A stretch of 6,611 bases of DNA from JBFLXN01 sp040755715 [NCBI: Candidatus Edwardsbacteria bacterium]. Lineage in GTDB: Bacteria; Edwardsbacteria; AC1; JBFLXN01. Below the pieces are notes generated by a model, which did not search any database, was not told the DNA's origin, and was given only the letters and a program-made list of their open reading frames with translations. This document shows, one piece after another, positions 1 to 5,804 of this stretch; within the stretch, counting starts at the first letter, position 1, and each line of letters opens with the position of its first letter. Both the position numbers and the translations under genes were made by a program. Where the stretch lies: NCBI GenBank assembly GCA_040755715.1, contig JBFLXN010000153.1, forward strand, positions 1 to 6,611, read 5' to 3'.

Positions 1-12
1 GCCTCCAGGCAG

Positions 13-34
13 GCCCTCGGCCTTGCCGAGAGGC
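13..34. repeat. GC-rich hairpin at the window edge
   Basis: CTCGGC (16-21), a CTT loop and GCCGAG (25-30) form a perfect 6-bp stem. It extends by GCC (13-15) pairing with GGC (32-34) around a bulged A. AGGCAGG also occurs as a direct repeat at 7-13 and 31-37. The stretch is much more GC-rich than what follows. There is no T-run after it, so it is not a standard intrinsic terminator. It looks like a small intergenic palindrome, but the window edge hides its full extent. Confidence 0.5.
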
Positions 35-139
35 AGGCAGGGCGTCGTTGTAAAGGCAAAACAGGCTTATATTATTGTGCCAGAAGGCTTCCAGGCAGAT
101 TTTGAGCCAAAATTTAACAAAGCACTGCAGGAGGTTATG

Positions 140-1330
140 ATGTCTGCTCGACAAAAAATTGGTTTTATCCTGTTAATAGTAATTATGAGTGGAATAACTT
201 GGGCACTTGAGCCACCTCAAGAAGTTAAGGTCTATGATACGCCAAATGACGAAGGAAGAAGTATTACGGCGGAATGGAAGAAGTCCGCAAGTGATAGCGG
301 GAAGGCCGGTGTTTTTAAAGGCTATGAAATCTATCGTTCGGAGAGAGCCAACGAAGGTTTTGAGAAGGTTGGCTCTGCTCTTTCCGGCAAAACTTCTTTT
401 GTTGACAGTGATGCAAGCATTGTGGAAGGAAAACCTTATTATTATGTCAGTGCTGTGAGTGAGAGAGAAAAGGTTAATTCTAATATTGCGGGTCCAGTAA
501 AGACCAAGGCTCAATGGTTTAACAGAAATCGGGTTAATGTTCTTATCCTGACGATTTTGGTTGGCACCCTTATTCTTTGGTATATTGAAAGAGCTAGGAG
601 AGGTGAAGAGTTATTTGTGCGCAAGATTCCGGGACTTGATGCTATTGATGAAGCGGTCGGCCGTTCTACTGAATTAGGAAGGCCGATTCTCTTTAGTTTT
701 GGTCTGGGGGAAATTAAGGATGTGGTTACTATTGCGGCTCTCTCTATCTTAAGACAGGTGGCAGTGAGATGTGCTGAACATGGCACCGAACTTCTGGTGC
801 CTAACTGGGATCCCATTGTGATGGCAGCAGCTCAGGAGACAGTTCAGCAGGCTTACGCCGAACCGGGTAGACCAGACCTTTATAAAGAAGGGAACATTAA
901 CTTCTTAACTTCTGACCAATTTGGTTATGCGGCGGGAGTAGATGGAATAATGTTAAGAGAAAAACCCGGCGCGATTTTTCTTTTGGGCTACTTCTATGCT
1001 GAGGCATTGATTCTGGCAGAAACCGGACATTCTGTGGGAGCCATTCAGATTGCCGGGACTACGGCAATCACTCAACTTCCTTTCTTTATTGCGGCTTGCG
1101 ACTATACCCTCATTGGTGAAGAAATGTTCGCCGCCTCCAGTTATATCAAACGAGAACCTCATATGCTAGGCAGTCTGAAAGGAGAAGATTTCATTAAGGC
1201 AATACTTCTTATCCTCCTTATTCTGGCTACACTCACAGGGACTTTAGGTTTTATTTTAGAAAAAAAATTTTCCCTTCCTAAAATCAACGCTATTTTTAAT
1301 TTGGTCAGAGATTGGTTTTCTAACGCTTAA
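140..1330 (+). CDS. Secreted/membrane fibronectin type III + DUF6754 domain protein
   Basis: Protein of about 396 residues, function unknown. Residues 1-22 are a signal peptide (basic start, hydrophobic core, likely cleavage after TWA). Residues about 24-122 look like one fibronectin type III domain (EPPQEVKVYD start, tyrosine-rich GYEIYRS and YYYVSAVS strands). Residues 132-150 are a membrane helix followed by a basic stop (ERARRG). Residues about 160-345 match what I remember of DUF6754 (IPGLDAIDEAVGR, LLVPNWDPIVMAAAQE, YFYAEALILAETG, AGTTAITQLPFF). Residues 353-373 form a C-terminal helix. After signal cleavage the fibronectin domain would be extracytoplasmic and DUF6754 cytoplasmic. The start at 140 (or the adjacent ATG at 137) is chosen because GGAGG lies just upstream and the signal peptide begins there, although the frame stays open to the window edge. 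It is the first gene of a four-gene membrane cluster. The domain name is recalled, not searched. Confidence 0.85.
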   Translation: MSARQKIGFILLIVIMSGITWALEPPQEVKVYDTPNDEGRSITAEWKKSASDSGKAGVFKGYEIYRSERANEGFEKVGSALSGKTSFVDSDASIVEGKPYYYVSAVSEREKVNSNIAGPVKTKAQWFNRNRVNVLILTILVGTLILWYIERARRGEELFVRKIPGLDAIDEAVGRSTELGRPILFSFGLGEIKDVVTIAALSILRQVAVRCAEHGTELLVPNWDPIVMAAAQETVQQAYAEPGRPDLYKEGNINFLTSDQFGYAAGVDGIMLREKPGAIFLLGYFYAEALILAETGHSVGAIQIAGTTAITQLPFFIAACDYTLIGEEMFAASSYIKREPHMLGSLKGEDFIKAILLILLILATLTGTLGFILEKKFSLPKINAIFNLVRDWFSNA

Positions 1331-1353
1331 CTCTAGTTAGACACCTGAAGCTC

Positions 1354-1412
1354 ACCGCGGAGGTCCAGAGAGCGCAGAGATTGCAGGTTTGCGTCCTCCG
1401 TTTCTCTGCGGT
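1354..1412. repeat. Imperfect palindrome of the CCGCAGAG intergenic type
   Basis: The left arm 1354-1375 (ACCGCGGAGG...GAGAGCGC) and the right arm 1391-1412 (GCGTCCTCCG...CTGCGGT) match at 15 of 22 positions as an inverted repeat around a 15-base loop. The GCGCAGAG / ACCGCAGAG wording is that of a short palindromic repeat I remember from intergenic regions of many unrelated genomes. It sits in the gap between the first two genes of the cluster and could act as an mRNA hairpin inside the operon. There is no T-run, so it is not an obvious terminator. Confidence 0.6.
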
Positions 1413-1434
1413 TAATATTCCACAAGAAGGAAAT

Positions 1435-2067
1435 ATGAAACGGGAAATTCCTTTGGCTATTACCGCTATTACTGGCATCTTGATTGTGGTTACTTTTTTC
1501 ATTCCACACCAGCCGTTCGGTGGAATTCAGCAGCGCCTTTTATTCTGGTATTCTATTGTTTTAGGTTTCACTTACCTTTTAGGGATTAACAGTCTGGTGG
1601 GGAGTCATCTAAAAAAAGTGCAAGCAAGACATAGTGGTTGGGAATCCAGTATTATTTTACTCGGGGGTTTCTTAATTACATTGGTTACCGGAATAGTTTC
1701 TTGGATTCAATTTGGCACACCTTTTCTTTTGGGTTCTTCGTTTATGTATGTCTATACCTATATGATTATTCCCCTTCAGGCGACGATGTTTGCTTTATTG
1801 TCATTTTTCATTGCTTCTGCTGCCTATCGAGCTTTTCGTGCCAGAACTTTTGAGGCGACTCTACTTTTGATTGCTGCGGCGATTGTGATGATTGGTCGTG
1901 TGCCAATTGGAGCCAAGATTTGGTCCGGACTGCCAGTTATTGCTGACTGGATTATGGATATTCCCCAGATGGCCGCTAAAAGAGGTATCTTCTTGGGTGT
2001 CGCTTTGGGGAGTATTGCAATGTCTCTACGAGTGATTATTGGTTTAGAGAGAACCTATTTGTCATAA
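1435..2067 (+). CDS. Six-helix integral membrane protein of the DUF6754 cluster, function unknown
   Basis: Protein of about 210 residues that I cannot assign to a named family. It is hydrophobic throughout, with about six predicted membrane helices near residues 5-23, 34-55, 72-92, 105-130, 140-155 and 184-203. A short basic loop (HLKKVQARH) lies at 59-66. The ATG at 1435 is preferred over an upstream in-frame TTG because AAGGAA lies six to eight bases before it and the upstream stretch belongs to the palindromic repeat at 1354-1412. No catalytic motif is visible. It follows the fibronectin/DUF6754 gene after a 104-base gap and precedes the next membrane gene on the same strand, so it is probably a membrane subunit of the same undescribed complex. 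That role is inference from position only. Confidence 0.85.
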   Translation: MKREIPLAITAITGILIVVTFFIPHQPFGGIQQRLLFWYSIVLGFTYLLGINSLVGSHLKKVQARHSGWESSIILLGGFLITLVTGIVSWIQFGTPFLLGSSFMYVYTYMIIPLQATMFALLSFFIASAAYRAFRARTFEATLLLIAAAIVMIGRVPIGAKIWSGLPVIADWIMDIPQMAAKRGIFLGVALGSIAMSLRVIIGLERTYLS

Positions 2068-2095
2068 CAAACAACCGCTACTCGCTATCTGCTTA

Positions 2096-2105
2096 CCGCT
2101 TGCGG
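2096..2105. repeat. Small CCGC-TT-GCGG hairpin in the intergenic gap
   Basis: CCGC (2096-2099) and GCGG (2102-2105) flank TT in the 96-base gap between the second and third membrane-protein genes. A second GCGG follows at 2109-2112, giving an alternative pairing. It is too short and lacks the T-run needed for a convincing terminator. Confidence 0.3.
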
Positions 2106-2163
2106 AATGCGGAAAAGTGGTAAATAGTATTTCCTCAATATCTTGCCTAAGGAGAGAAAAACT

Positions 2164-2985
2164 ATGGAACTATTTAAGAGACTCGGGACAATTGACCGCC
2201 GTATTATTTATTTGCTAGTGGCTTTGGTGGTGATTATCCCGTTACTTTTGCGTTTAGTTTTGCCCATTCGTATTTCCGAACCAGTGCGCAGAGCTTACGA
2301 AGCAGTAGACCGTCTTCCTCCTGGAGCTGTGGTAATCGTTTCAATAGACTACGATGCCGCTTCAGAACCAGAACTTCAGCCACAACTGCTGGCGATGTTG
2401 CGCCATTGTTTTTCCAAAGATTTGAAAGTCATTCTTACTGGCCATTGGGCTCTTGGATTGCCATTAGGTGAAATAGGGTTAAACCAGATTGCCAGAGAAT
2501 TTAAAGAAAAAAAATATGGAATAGATTATGTGAATCTTGGCTATCGCCCAGGTTACCGAGCTTTGATGGTTGGAATAGGTCGGGAAATTCGGGATTTTTT
2601 TGCTACTGATTATAGAGGAGTTTCCCTTGACAGTTTGCCGTTGACCAGGCCAATTCATAATTATAATGATATTGACCTCTTAATCAGCTTATCGGCCGGT
2701 CAGGCTGGTGACGAATGGATTCAATTCGCCGGAGCGCGTTATGGACTGAAGATAATGATTGGCTCTACGGGTGTAGTTGCTCCAGATATGTTTCATTATC
2801 TTCAGGCAGAACAGATTGAAGGAATTGTGGGAGGGCTTCAAGGAGCAGCAGAATATGAGACACTGGTTAAACATGCTGGCACGGCTACCCGGGGAATGAC
2901 CGCTCAATCAACCGCTCACATTTTAATCATTCTTTTCATTGTTCTAGGCAATATCGGATATTTTGTGATGCGAAGGAGGAAATAA
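2164..2985 (+). CDS. Two-helix membrane protein with a soluble alpha/beta-looking domain, function unknown
   Basis: Protein of about 273 residues. Residues 14-34 form an N-terminal membrane helix. Residues about 37-245 form a soluble domain with alternating strand and helix patterns (AVVIVSIDYD at 55-64, KVILTGHW at 88-95, DLLISLSAG at 171-179, KIMIGSTGVVAPDMF at 196-210, GGLQGAAEYE at 223-232). Residues 250-269 form a C-terminal helix ending in a basic RRRK tail. The ATG at 2164 is chosen because AAGGAG (2149-2154) stands nine bases before it; an in-frame TTG at 2143 lies upstream of that site. The order of elements parallels the DUF6754 domain of the first gene (LLAMLRH against LSILRQV, IGSTG against IAGTT, then a K/R-G pair before the last helix), suggesting remote common descent. 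I recall similar proteins beside DUF6754 genes. No function is known to me. Confidence 0.85.
   Translation: MELFKRLGTIDRRIIYLLVALVVIIPLLLRLVLPIRISEPVRRAYEAVDRLPPGAVVIVSIDYDAASEPELQPQLLAMLRHCFSKDLKVILTGHWALGLPLGEIGLNQIAREFKEKKYGIDYVNLGYRPGYRALMVGIGREIRDFFATDYRGVSLDSLPLTRPIHNYNDIDLLISLSAGQAGDEWIQFAGARYGLKIMIGSTGVVAPDMFHYLQAEQIEGIVGGLQGAAEYETLVKHAGTATRGMTAQSTAHILIILFIVLGNIGYFVMRRRK
2973..2979 (+). promoter_or_regulatory. Strong ribosome binding site inside the end of the preceding gene
   Basis: AAGGAGG lies seven bases before the ATG at 2987 and inside the last codons (basic tail) of the preceding gene, whose stop ends one base before that ATG. This implies tight translational coupling between the two genes and supports one operon. 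Confidence 0.8.
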
Positions 2986-2986
2986 A

Positions 2987-3598
2987 ATGTTGACTATTAT
3001 TGGAATCTGGCTTGCGGCGGGATTGACAATCGCTATCTTTTCTTTTCTCTACAAAGACAATCCTCTTTACAAATTTGCTGAGCACCTCTATGTTGGAGTC
3101 TCGGCCGCCTTTTCTATAATTTATGTTTGGGCTTTTGATGTGTGGCCAATGTTGGTTGACCGTTTTCGGACTGAGAGGGGAGTAGAAAAATGGATTCTAA
3201 TTGTTCCAGCTTTATTTGGTCTAATTATGCTCTCTCGCTGGATTCCAAAAATCAGTTGGCTTTCTCGATGGGCAATTGCCTTGACTGTTGGCATTGCCGC
3301 GGGTCTTGGTATTATTGGACAGATTCAGGGTATCCTTATCCCCCAAATTCAGGGAACAATGCTTCCACTTACTACCATTAATAATGTGATTTTGGTGGTG
3401 GGTGTCCTGGCGAGTCTGTTCTATTTCTATTTTTCCTTAGAGCATAAAGGCGTGCTGAAGGGAGGGGCCAGAGTAGGCATCATCTTCATAATGATTGCCT
3501 TTGGAGCTTCATTTGGCTATACAGTAATGGCTCGGATTTCCTTGCTAATTGGTCGTCTTTCCTTCCTTTTGCGAGATTGGCTACATCTGATTAGATAA
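2987..3598 (+). CDS. Six-helix membrane protein, last gene of the DUF6754 cluster, function unknown
   Basis: Protein of 203 residues with about six membrane helices, near 2-21, 36-55, 69-84, 95-112, 133-150 and 161-180. A conserved-looking loop FLYKDNPLYKFAEHLYVG (20-37) follows the first helix. I remember comparable KDNP.YKFAEHL proteins next to DUF6754 genes, which supports membership of the same system, but I cannot name the family. The start is secure: AAGGAGG lies seven bases upstream and the preceding stop codon ends one base before the ATG. The C-terminus (RDWLHLIR) is short and basic. A 344-base non-coding gap follows, so this is probably the last gene of the first transcription unit. 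It may be a membrane anchor or channel-like part of the complex; no residues visible here decide that. Confidence 0.85.
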   Translation: MLTIIGIWLAAGLTIAIFSFLYKDNPLYKFAEHLYVGVSAAFSIIYVWAFDVWPMLVDRFRTERGVEKWILIVPALFGLIMLSRWIPKISWLSRWAIALTVGIAAGLGIIGQIQGILIPQIQGTMLPLTTINNVILVVGVLASLFYFYFSLEHKGVLKGGARVGIIFIMIAFGASFGYTVMARISLLIGRLSFLLRDWLHLIR

Positions 3599-3626
3599 GG
3601 ACCAACTATAAACGATTACGGAGACC

Positions 3627-3647
3627 CGCCCCGCCAAAGGCGGAGCG
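3627..3647. repeat. GC-rich hairpin downstream of the membrane cluster
   Basis: CGCCCCGCC (3627-3635), an AAA loop and GGCGGAGCG (3639-3647) pair over nine positions with one C/A mismatch. It lies 28 bases after the last stop of the cluster, in a place where a terminator would be expected, but no T-run follows. It may act as a transcript-stabilising or weak termination hairpin, or be a dispersed palindromic element. Confidence 0.5.
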
Positions 3648-3721
3648 AGTGAAGAGATATGATTATAAGTAAAGGGAATAGGGTAAAGTAGATCGGTTAC
3701 GAAACTCATATCGTTAATCTT

Positions 3722-3815
3722 GAGAAAGTTTGCACAGTTTTTTGGGTTTACATAGTTTCTTGGGTTATAAAACTCAAGAAACTCAATGAACTCAATAAAC
3801 CCAATAAACTTATTA
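3722..3815. repeat. Symmetric dyad built of 9-bp tandem units, five per arm
   Basis: The right arm is five 9-base units starting AAC: AACTCAAGA (3771), AACTCAATG (3780), AACTCAATA (3789), AACCCAATA (3798), AACTTATTA (3807). The left arm has five 9-base units ending GTT at 3722, 3731, 3740, 3749 and 3758 (the last TCTTGGGTT), which are the same motif on the other strand. The loop ATAA (3767-3770) is the exact centre. The inner stem 3756-3766 / 3771-3781 pairs over 11 positions with one G-T wobble. The outer stem 3736-3750 / 3796-3810 pairs over 15 with one T-T mismatch. It does not look like protein-coding DNA. Confidence 0.85.
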
Positions 3816-3942
3816 ACTGAAACGAGCGTCGCAACCGTGACCGTAACCGATTTCTCCGACATAGAAGACTTCAAAAGGCAGATTACTATCGCCGGCATCG
3901 TCAAAATTATCGCTGTAATCATAATTTAGGTAGGGAGAAAAA

Positions 3943-4257
3943 ATGGAATTCTTAATGAGTATTGAAGGAGTAAAAGGTTATGTCCTCTTTCAAGAGGAAG
4001 GTCCGACTGTCTTGAGTAAAGGTGGAAATGTAAGCAGTAACTTTAGCGATTTGACCTTATTCTGGGTTCCAGCAGCCGCTGTGGTTCGTGATACCTTGGA
4101 TTTGGGTAGAATAGAAACGATAGGACTTAGTGGCACTAAAAAAAGGGTGGTTTTGATATATCATAAAGATAACTTGGTTGGCTGTGAAATTGGAGAAAAT
4201 GTTAATTTAAGTCAAATATTACCGCGCCTCCAAGAAGTATTGAAAAGGTCGTCCTAA
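3943..4257 (+). CDS. Roadblock/LC7-like small protein
   Basis: Protein of 104 residues, about the size of a stand-alone roadblock/LC7 domain (a dimerising alpha/beta regulator fold, often a partner of small GTPases). It starts with a short helix-like segment and a GYVLFQEEG strand-turn-strand (12-20), has a hydrophobic helix around 38-53, then strands IETIGLSG (57-64) and KRVVLIYHKDNLVGCEI (67-83), and ends with an amphipathic helix (SQILPRLQEVLKR, 90-102). The strand pattern fits the fold, but the match is by pattern only and no catalytic residues are expected. The ATG at 3943 has AGGGAG five bases upstream. The next gene, also roadblock-like, begins 13 bases after its stop, so the two probably form a co-expressed pair and may heterodimerise. 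No small GTPase gene is visible in the window. Confidence 0.75.
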   Translation: MEFLMSIEGVKGYVLFQEEGPTVLSKGGNVSSNFSDLTLFWVPAAAVVRDTLDLGRIETIGLSGTKKRVVLIYHKDNLVGCEIGENVNLSQILPRLQEVLKRSS

Positions 4258-4270
4258 GAGGGGAGATAAA

Positions 4271-4858
4271 TTGAGATTAGAAAGTATTATTTCCAAGAAG
4301 ACATTGCCCGGATTGATTACCGGGTTCTTCGTTGATAGAGTTGGTGCCTGTTTGGTAGAGGAATCACACGGGAACTTGGCGACCAAGATTTCACAAGTGA
4401 CTTCCTTAGTCAATCAAGTTTATGAAACGGTGGGAGACCGCGAGCTTAAGGGAGTCTTCATAAAAGGAGAGAAATGCTCTCTTTATGCTACCATTTTTGA
4501 GAAGGGAATTTGCGGACTGTTGCTAGAACCTCAAGCAGGATTGGAGAAAGCTGAAAGTCTTTTGAGCGAGATGATTCAGAGTATAACCGAGGCGCCCCTA
4601 AAAGCAGTTGTGGGATACCCGAAAGAAGTTTTAACTGAAATTGAAAAGATGGCCAAAGAATTTTTGAAAGATTTTGCTGAGACTGTTTTTATGGTGCAGA
4701 TGAAACAATGTCAGGTGGACAAAGAAAATCCCCCAAAAGAACAGATTGAGAAATTTGTTTTAGGATTGGAAAAAGCCGGTGGGATGATTATCGGCCCCAG
4801 TTTGGCAAAAGAAATGGTGGAAAAGATTCGTAAGGAACTGGGGAAATATAAGATATAA
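4271..4858 (+). CDS. Roadblock/LC7-like domain with a C-terminal helical extension
   Basis: Protein of 195 residues starting at TTG. No ATG occurs in this frame until far inside the domain, and GGGGAG (4260-4265) stands five bases before the TTG, so this start is well supported. Residues about 1-105 fit a roadblock/LC7 fold: opening helix (LESIISKKTLPG), strand GFFVDRVGACLVEE with the usual turn, a long helix (KISQVTSLVNQVYETVG), strands LKGVFIKGEKCSLYATIF and GICGLLLEP, then a last helix. Residues about 110-195 form a separate helical region rich in lysine and glutamate, with IIGPSLAKEMVEKIRKEL near the end. This resembles small helical tails seen on bacterial signalling proteins, but I cannot name it. 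It likely works with the preceding roadblock protein. Its downstream side is interrupted by a toxin-antitoxin module. Confidence 0.75.
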   Translation: MRLESIISKKTLPGLITGFFVDRVGACLVEESHGNLATKISQVTSLVNQVYETVGDRELKGVFIKGEKCSLYATIFEKGICGLLLEPQAGLEKAESLLSEMIQSITEAPLKAVVGYPKEVLTEIEKMAKEFLKDFAETVFMVQMKQCQVDKENPPKEQIEKFVLGLEKAGGMIIGPSLAKEMVEKIRKELGKYKI

Positions 4859-4922
4859 AAAGAAGGGATGATGAACAAAGTAATAGGATATACAAAGTAA
4901 AAATCAAAAATTGGAGATAAAA

Positions 4923-5138
4923 ATGTCCAAAAATTTAAGAGCAAGCGAACAATCAGGAATGTATAAAAGTTCATCTCAAAAGATAATAACTATTGAACAA
5001 CTGGAAAAAGATATGGAGTCTCTGAGAAAAAAAATGTTTCTCTACGAAACCTTACAAGCAGAGAAAGAAATTGAAAAGGAACAAGTGAAGGGTCCTTTTA
5101 AAAGTGGGAAAGAGGTCATCAATCACATCAAACGATAA
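4923..5138 (+). CDS. Probable antitoxin of a RelE-type toxin-antitoxin pair
   Basis: Protein of 71 residues, assigned mainly by its position directly before a RelE-like toxin. It has a charged helical middle (EQLEKDMESLRKKMFLYETL) and a C-terminal segment GPFKSGKEVINHIKR of the kind that wraps the toxin in such antitoxins. No clear DNA-binding domain can be named. The ATG at 4923 is chosen over an in-frame TTG at 4911 because GGAG (4913-4916) lies six bases before the ATG and would overlap the earlier start. The stop codon shares one base with the toxin start (TAATG), typical of coupled antitoxin-toxin translation. As in related modules it probably represses its own transcription, but no operator is evident. 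The base composition is more AT-rich than the membrane cluster, consistent with acquired DNA. Confidence 0.7.
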   Translation: MSKNLRASEQSGMYKSSSQKIITIEQLEKDMESLRKKMFLYETLQAEKEIEKEQVKGPFKSGKEVINHIKR

Positions 5139-5403
5139 TGTATGAACTTTACACAACAAAAACATTTGACCATCGGTTCAGGTTATTTCTAAAAAGACAT
5201 CCTGAACTTGAAGATGAAGTTAAACGAAAGATTGATTTACTTGTTCGCGATCCATTTACCTCAGAACTCAAAACGCACAAATTATCAGGTGCACTTAGGA
5301 ATCAATACGCAATCTGGTTGACCTATGAATACTGGATTCTCTTTTCCTTAAGAAAGATAAGATTTTTCTGACCAACATCGGTTCGCACGACGAAATTTAT
5401 TGA
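5138..5403 (+). pseudogene. RelE/YafQ-type mRNA interferase toxin, frameshifted near its C-terminus
   Basis: The uninterrupted frame runs from 5138 to the TGA at 5369-5371 (77 residues) and ends in a foreign tail, RKIRFF. The frame beginning at 5353 continues with KDKIFLTNIGSHDEIY to a TGA at 5401-5403, which is the usual end of RelE/YafQ-family toxins (NIGSHDEVY type). One additional A in the AAA run at 5353-5355 would restore a protein of about 88 residues: YELYTTKTFDHRFRLFLKRHPE start, LSGALRNQYAIWLTYEYWILFS core, then the restored tail. Family members cleave mRNA on the ribosome and use residues in this tail, so the product as written should be inactive or weak. A sequence error is equally possible. 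Start and spacing are secured by the one-base overlap with the antitoxin. Confidence 0.8.
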
Positions 5404-5443
5404 AAAAATAAAGAAATTCTTGTATGATTTCTGGTGTAAATTG

Positions 5444-5773
5444 ATGAAAAAATTTGTCGCAATTGTTGACCCTGAATTAGCCACGGGATTTCGTCTGGCT
5501 GGTATAGAGACGATTGAAGTCTCTACTAAAGAAAAAGCCTGGGAGAAACTACGACAAGTCTTTCATTCTTCAGAAGAAGAGTGGGGGCTGGTGGCGATTA
5601 ACGAGGATTTTTTGGTGGACACACCAGATGACCTTGAGAAAGAAATGCGGATTAGGCCGGTTCCTATTGTTATTCCCATTCCGGTATTGAAAGAGGGAAA
5701 AGTGCGGGGGGGGGAAGAATATATTGCTGGCTTGGTGAAAGAATGTATCGGTTACTATGTGAAGTTGAGATGA
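5444..5773 (+). CDS. atpF: V/A-type ATP synthase subunit F
   Basis: Protein of 109 residues, close to the usual 100-110 for this family. Subunit F is part of the central rotor stalk of V/A-type ATPases, binds subunit D and helps couple the catalytic A3B3 head to the membrane rotor. Family features visible: opening strand FVAIVDPELATGFRLAGIE (4-22), helix with KAWEKLRQVF, strand GLVAINEDFL, the RPVPIVIPIP strand, and the C-terminal helix EYIAGLVKECIGYYVKL. The ATG at 5444 gives the normal N-terminus; an in-frame TTG at 5420 adds eight unrelated residues. No good ribosome binding site precedes 5444, perhaps because the toxin-antitoxin module lies directly upstream. None of subunits I, K, E, C, A, B or D is next to it, which is unusual for this gene. 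Confidence 0.93.
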   Translation: MKKFVAIVDPELATGFRLAGIETIEVSTKEKAWEKLRQVFHSSEEEWGLVAINEDFLVDTPDDLEKEMRIRPVPIVIPIPVLKEGKVRGGEEYIAGLVKECIGYYVKLR

Positions 5774-5804
5774 AATGGGGGGAAAATTATAGACTAGGGC
5801 TGAG

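Larger units (their letters stand above)
3599..3942. other. 344-base gap without a convincing gene
   Basis: The gap separates the membrane cluster from the roadblock genes. It holds the GC hairpin (3627-3647), the 9-bp-unit dyad (3722-3815), an outer pair of inverted 10-mers, ATCGGTTACG (3692-3701) and CGTAACCGAT (3842-3851), and a short run of 6-base units ending ACC (3829-3847). The ribosome binding site AGGGAG (3932-3937) of the next gene closes it. A promoter for the roadblock genes would be expected here, but I see no convincing -35/-10 pair. Confidence 0.6.

Noticed and set aside
511-816. Minus-strand open frame inside the DUF6754 gene
   Set aside because: It lies wholly inside a well-supported gene and its translation has no family resemblance.
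3627-3647. Rho-independent terminator after the membrane cluster
   Set aside because: The stem is good but no T-run follows, so I list it only as a hairpin.
3722-3815. CRISPR array
   Set aside because: The units are only 9 bases, contiguous without spacers, and arranged in inverted arms; no cas gene is near.
3581-3922. Minus-strand 113-residue open frame across the intergenic gap
   Set aside because: Its middle is the translation of the 9-bp repeat (FIEF-type periodic peptide), it overlaps the end of the preceding gene, and it lacks a ribosome binding site.
4711-4974. Minus-strand hydrophobic open frame across the second roadblock gene and the antitoxin start
   Set aside because: It is antisense to lysine-rich coding sequence, which yields phenylalanine-rich artefacts.
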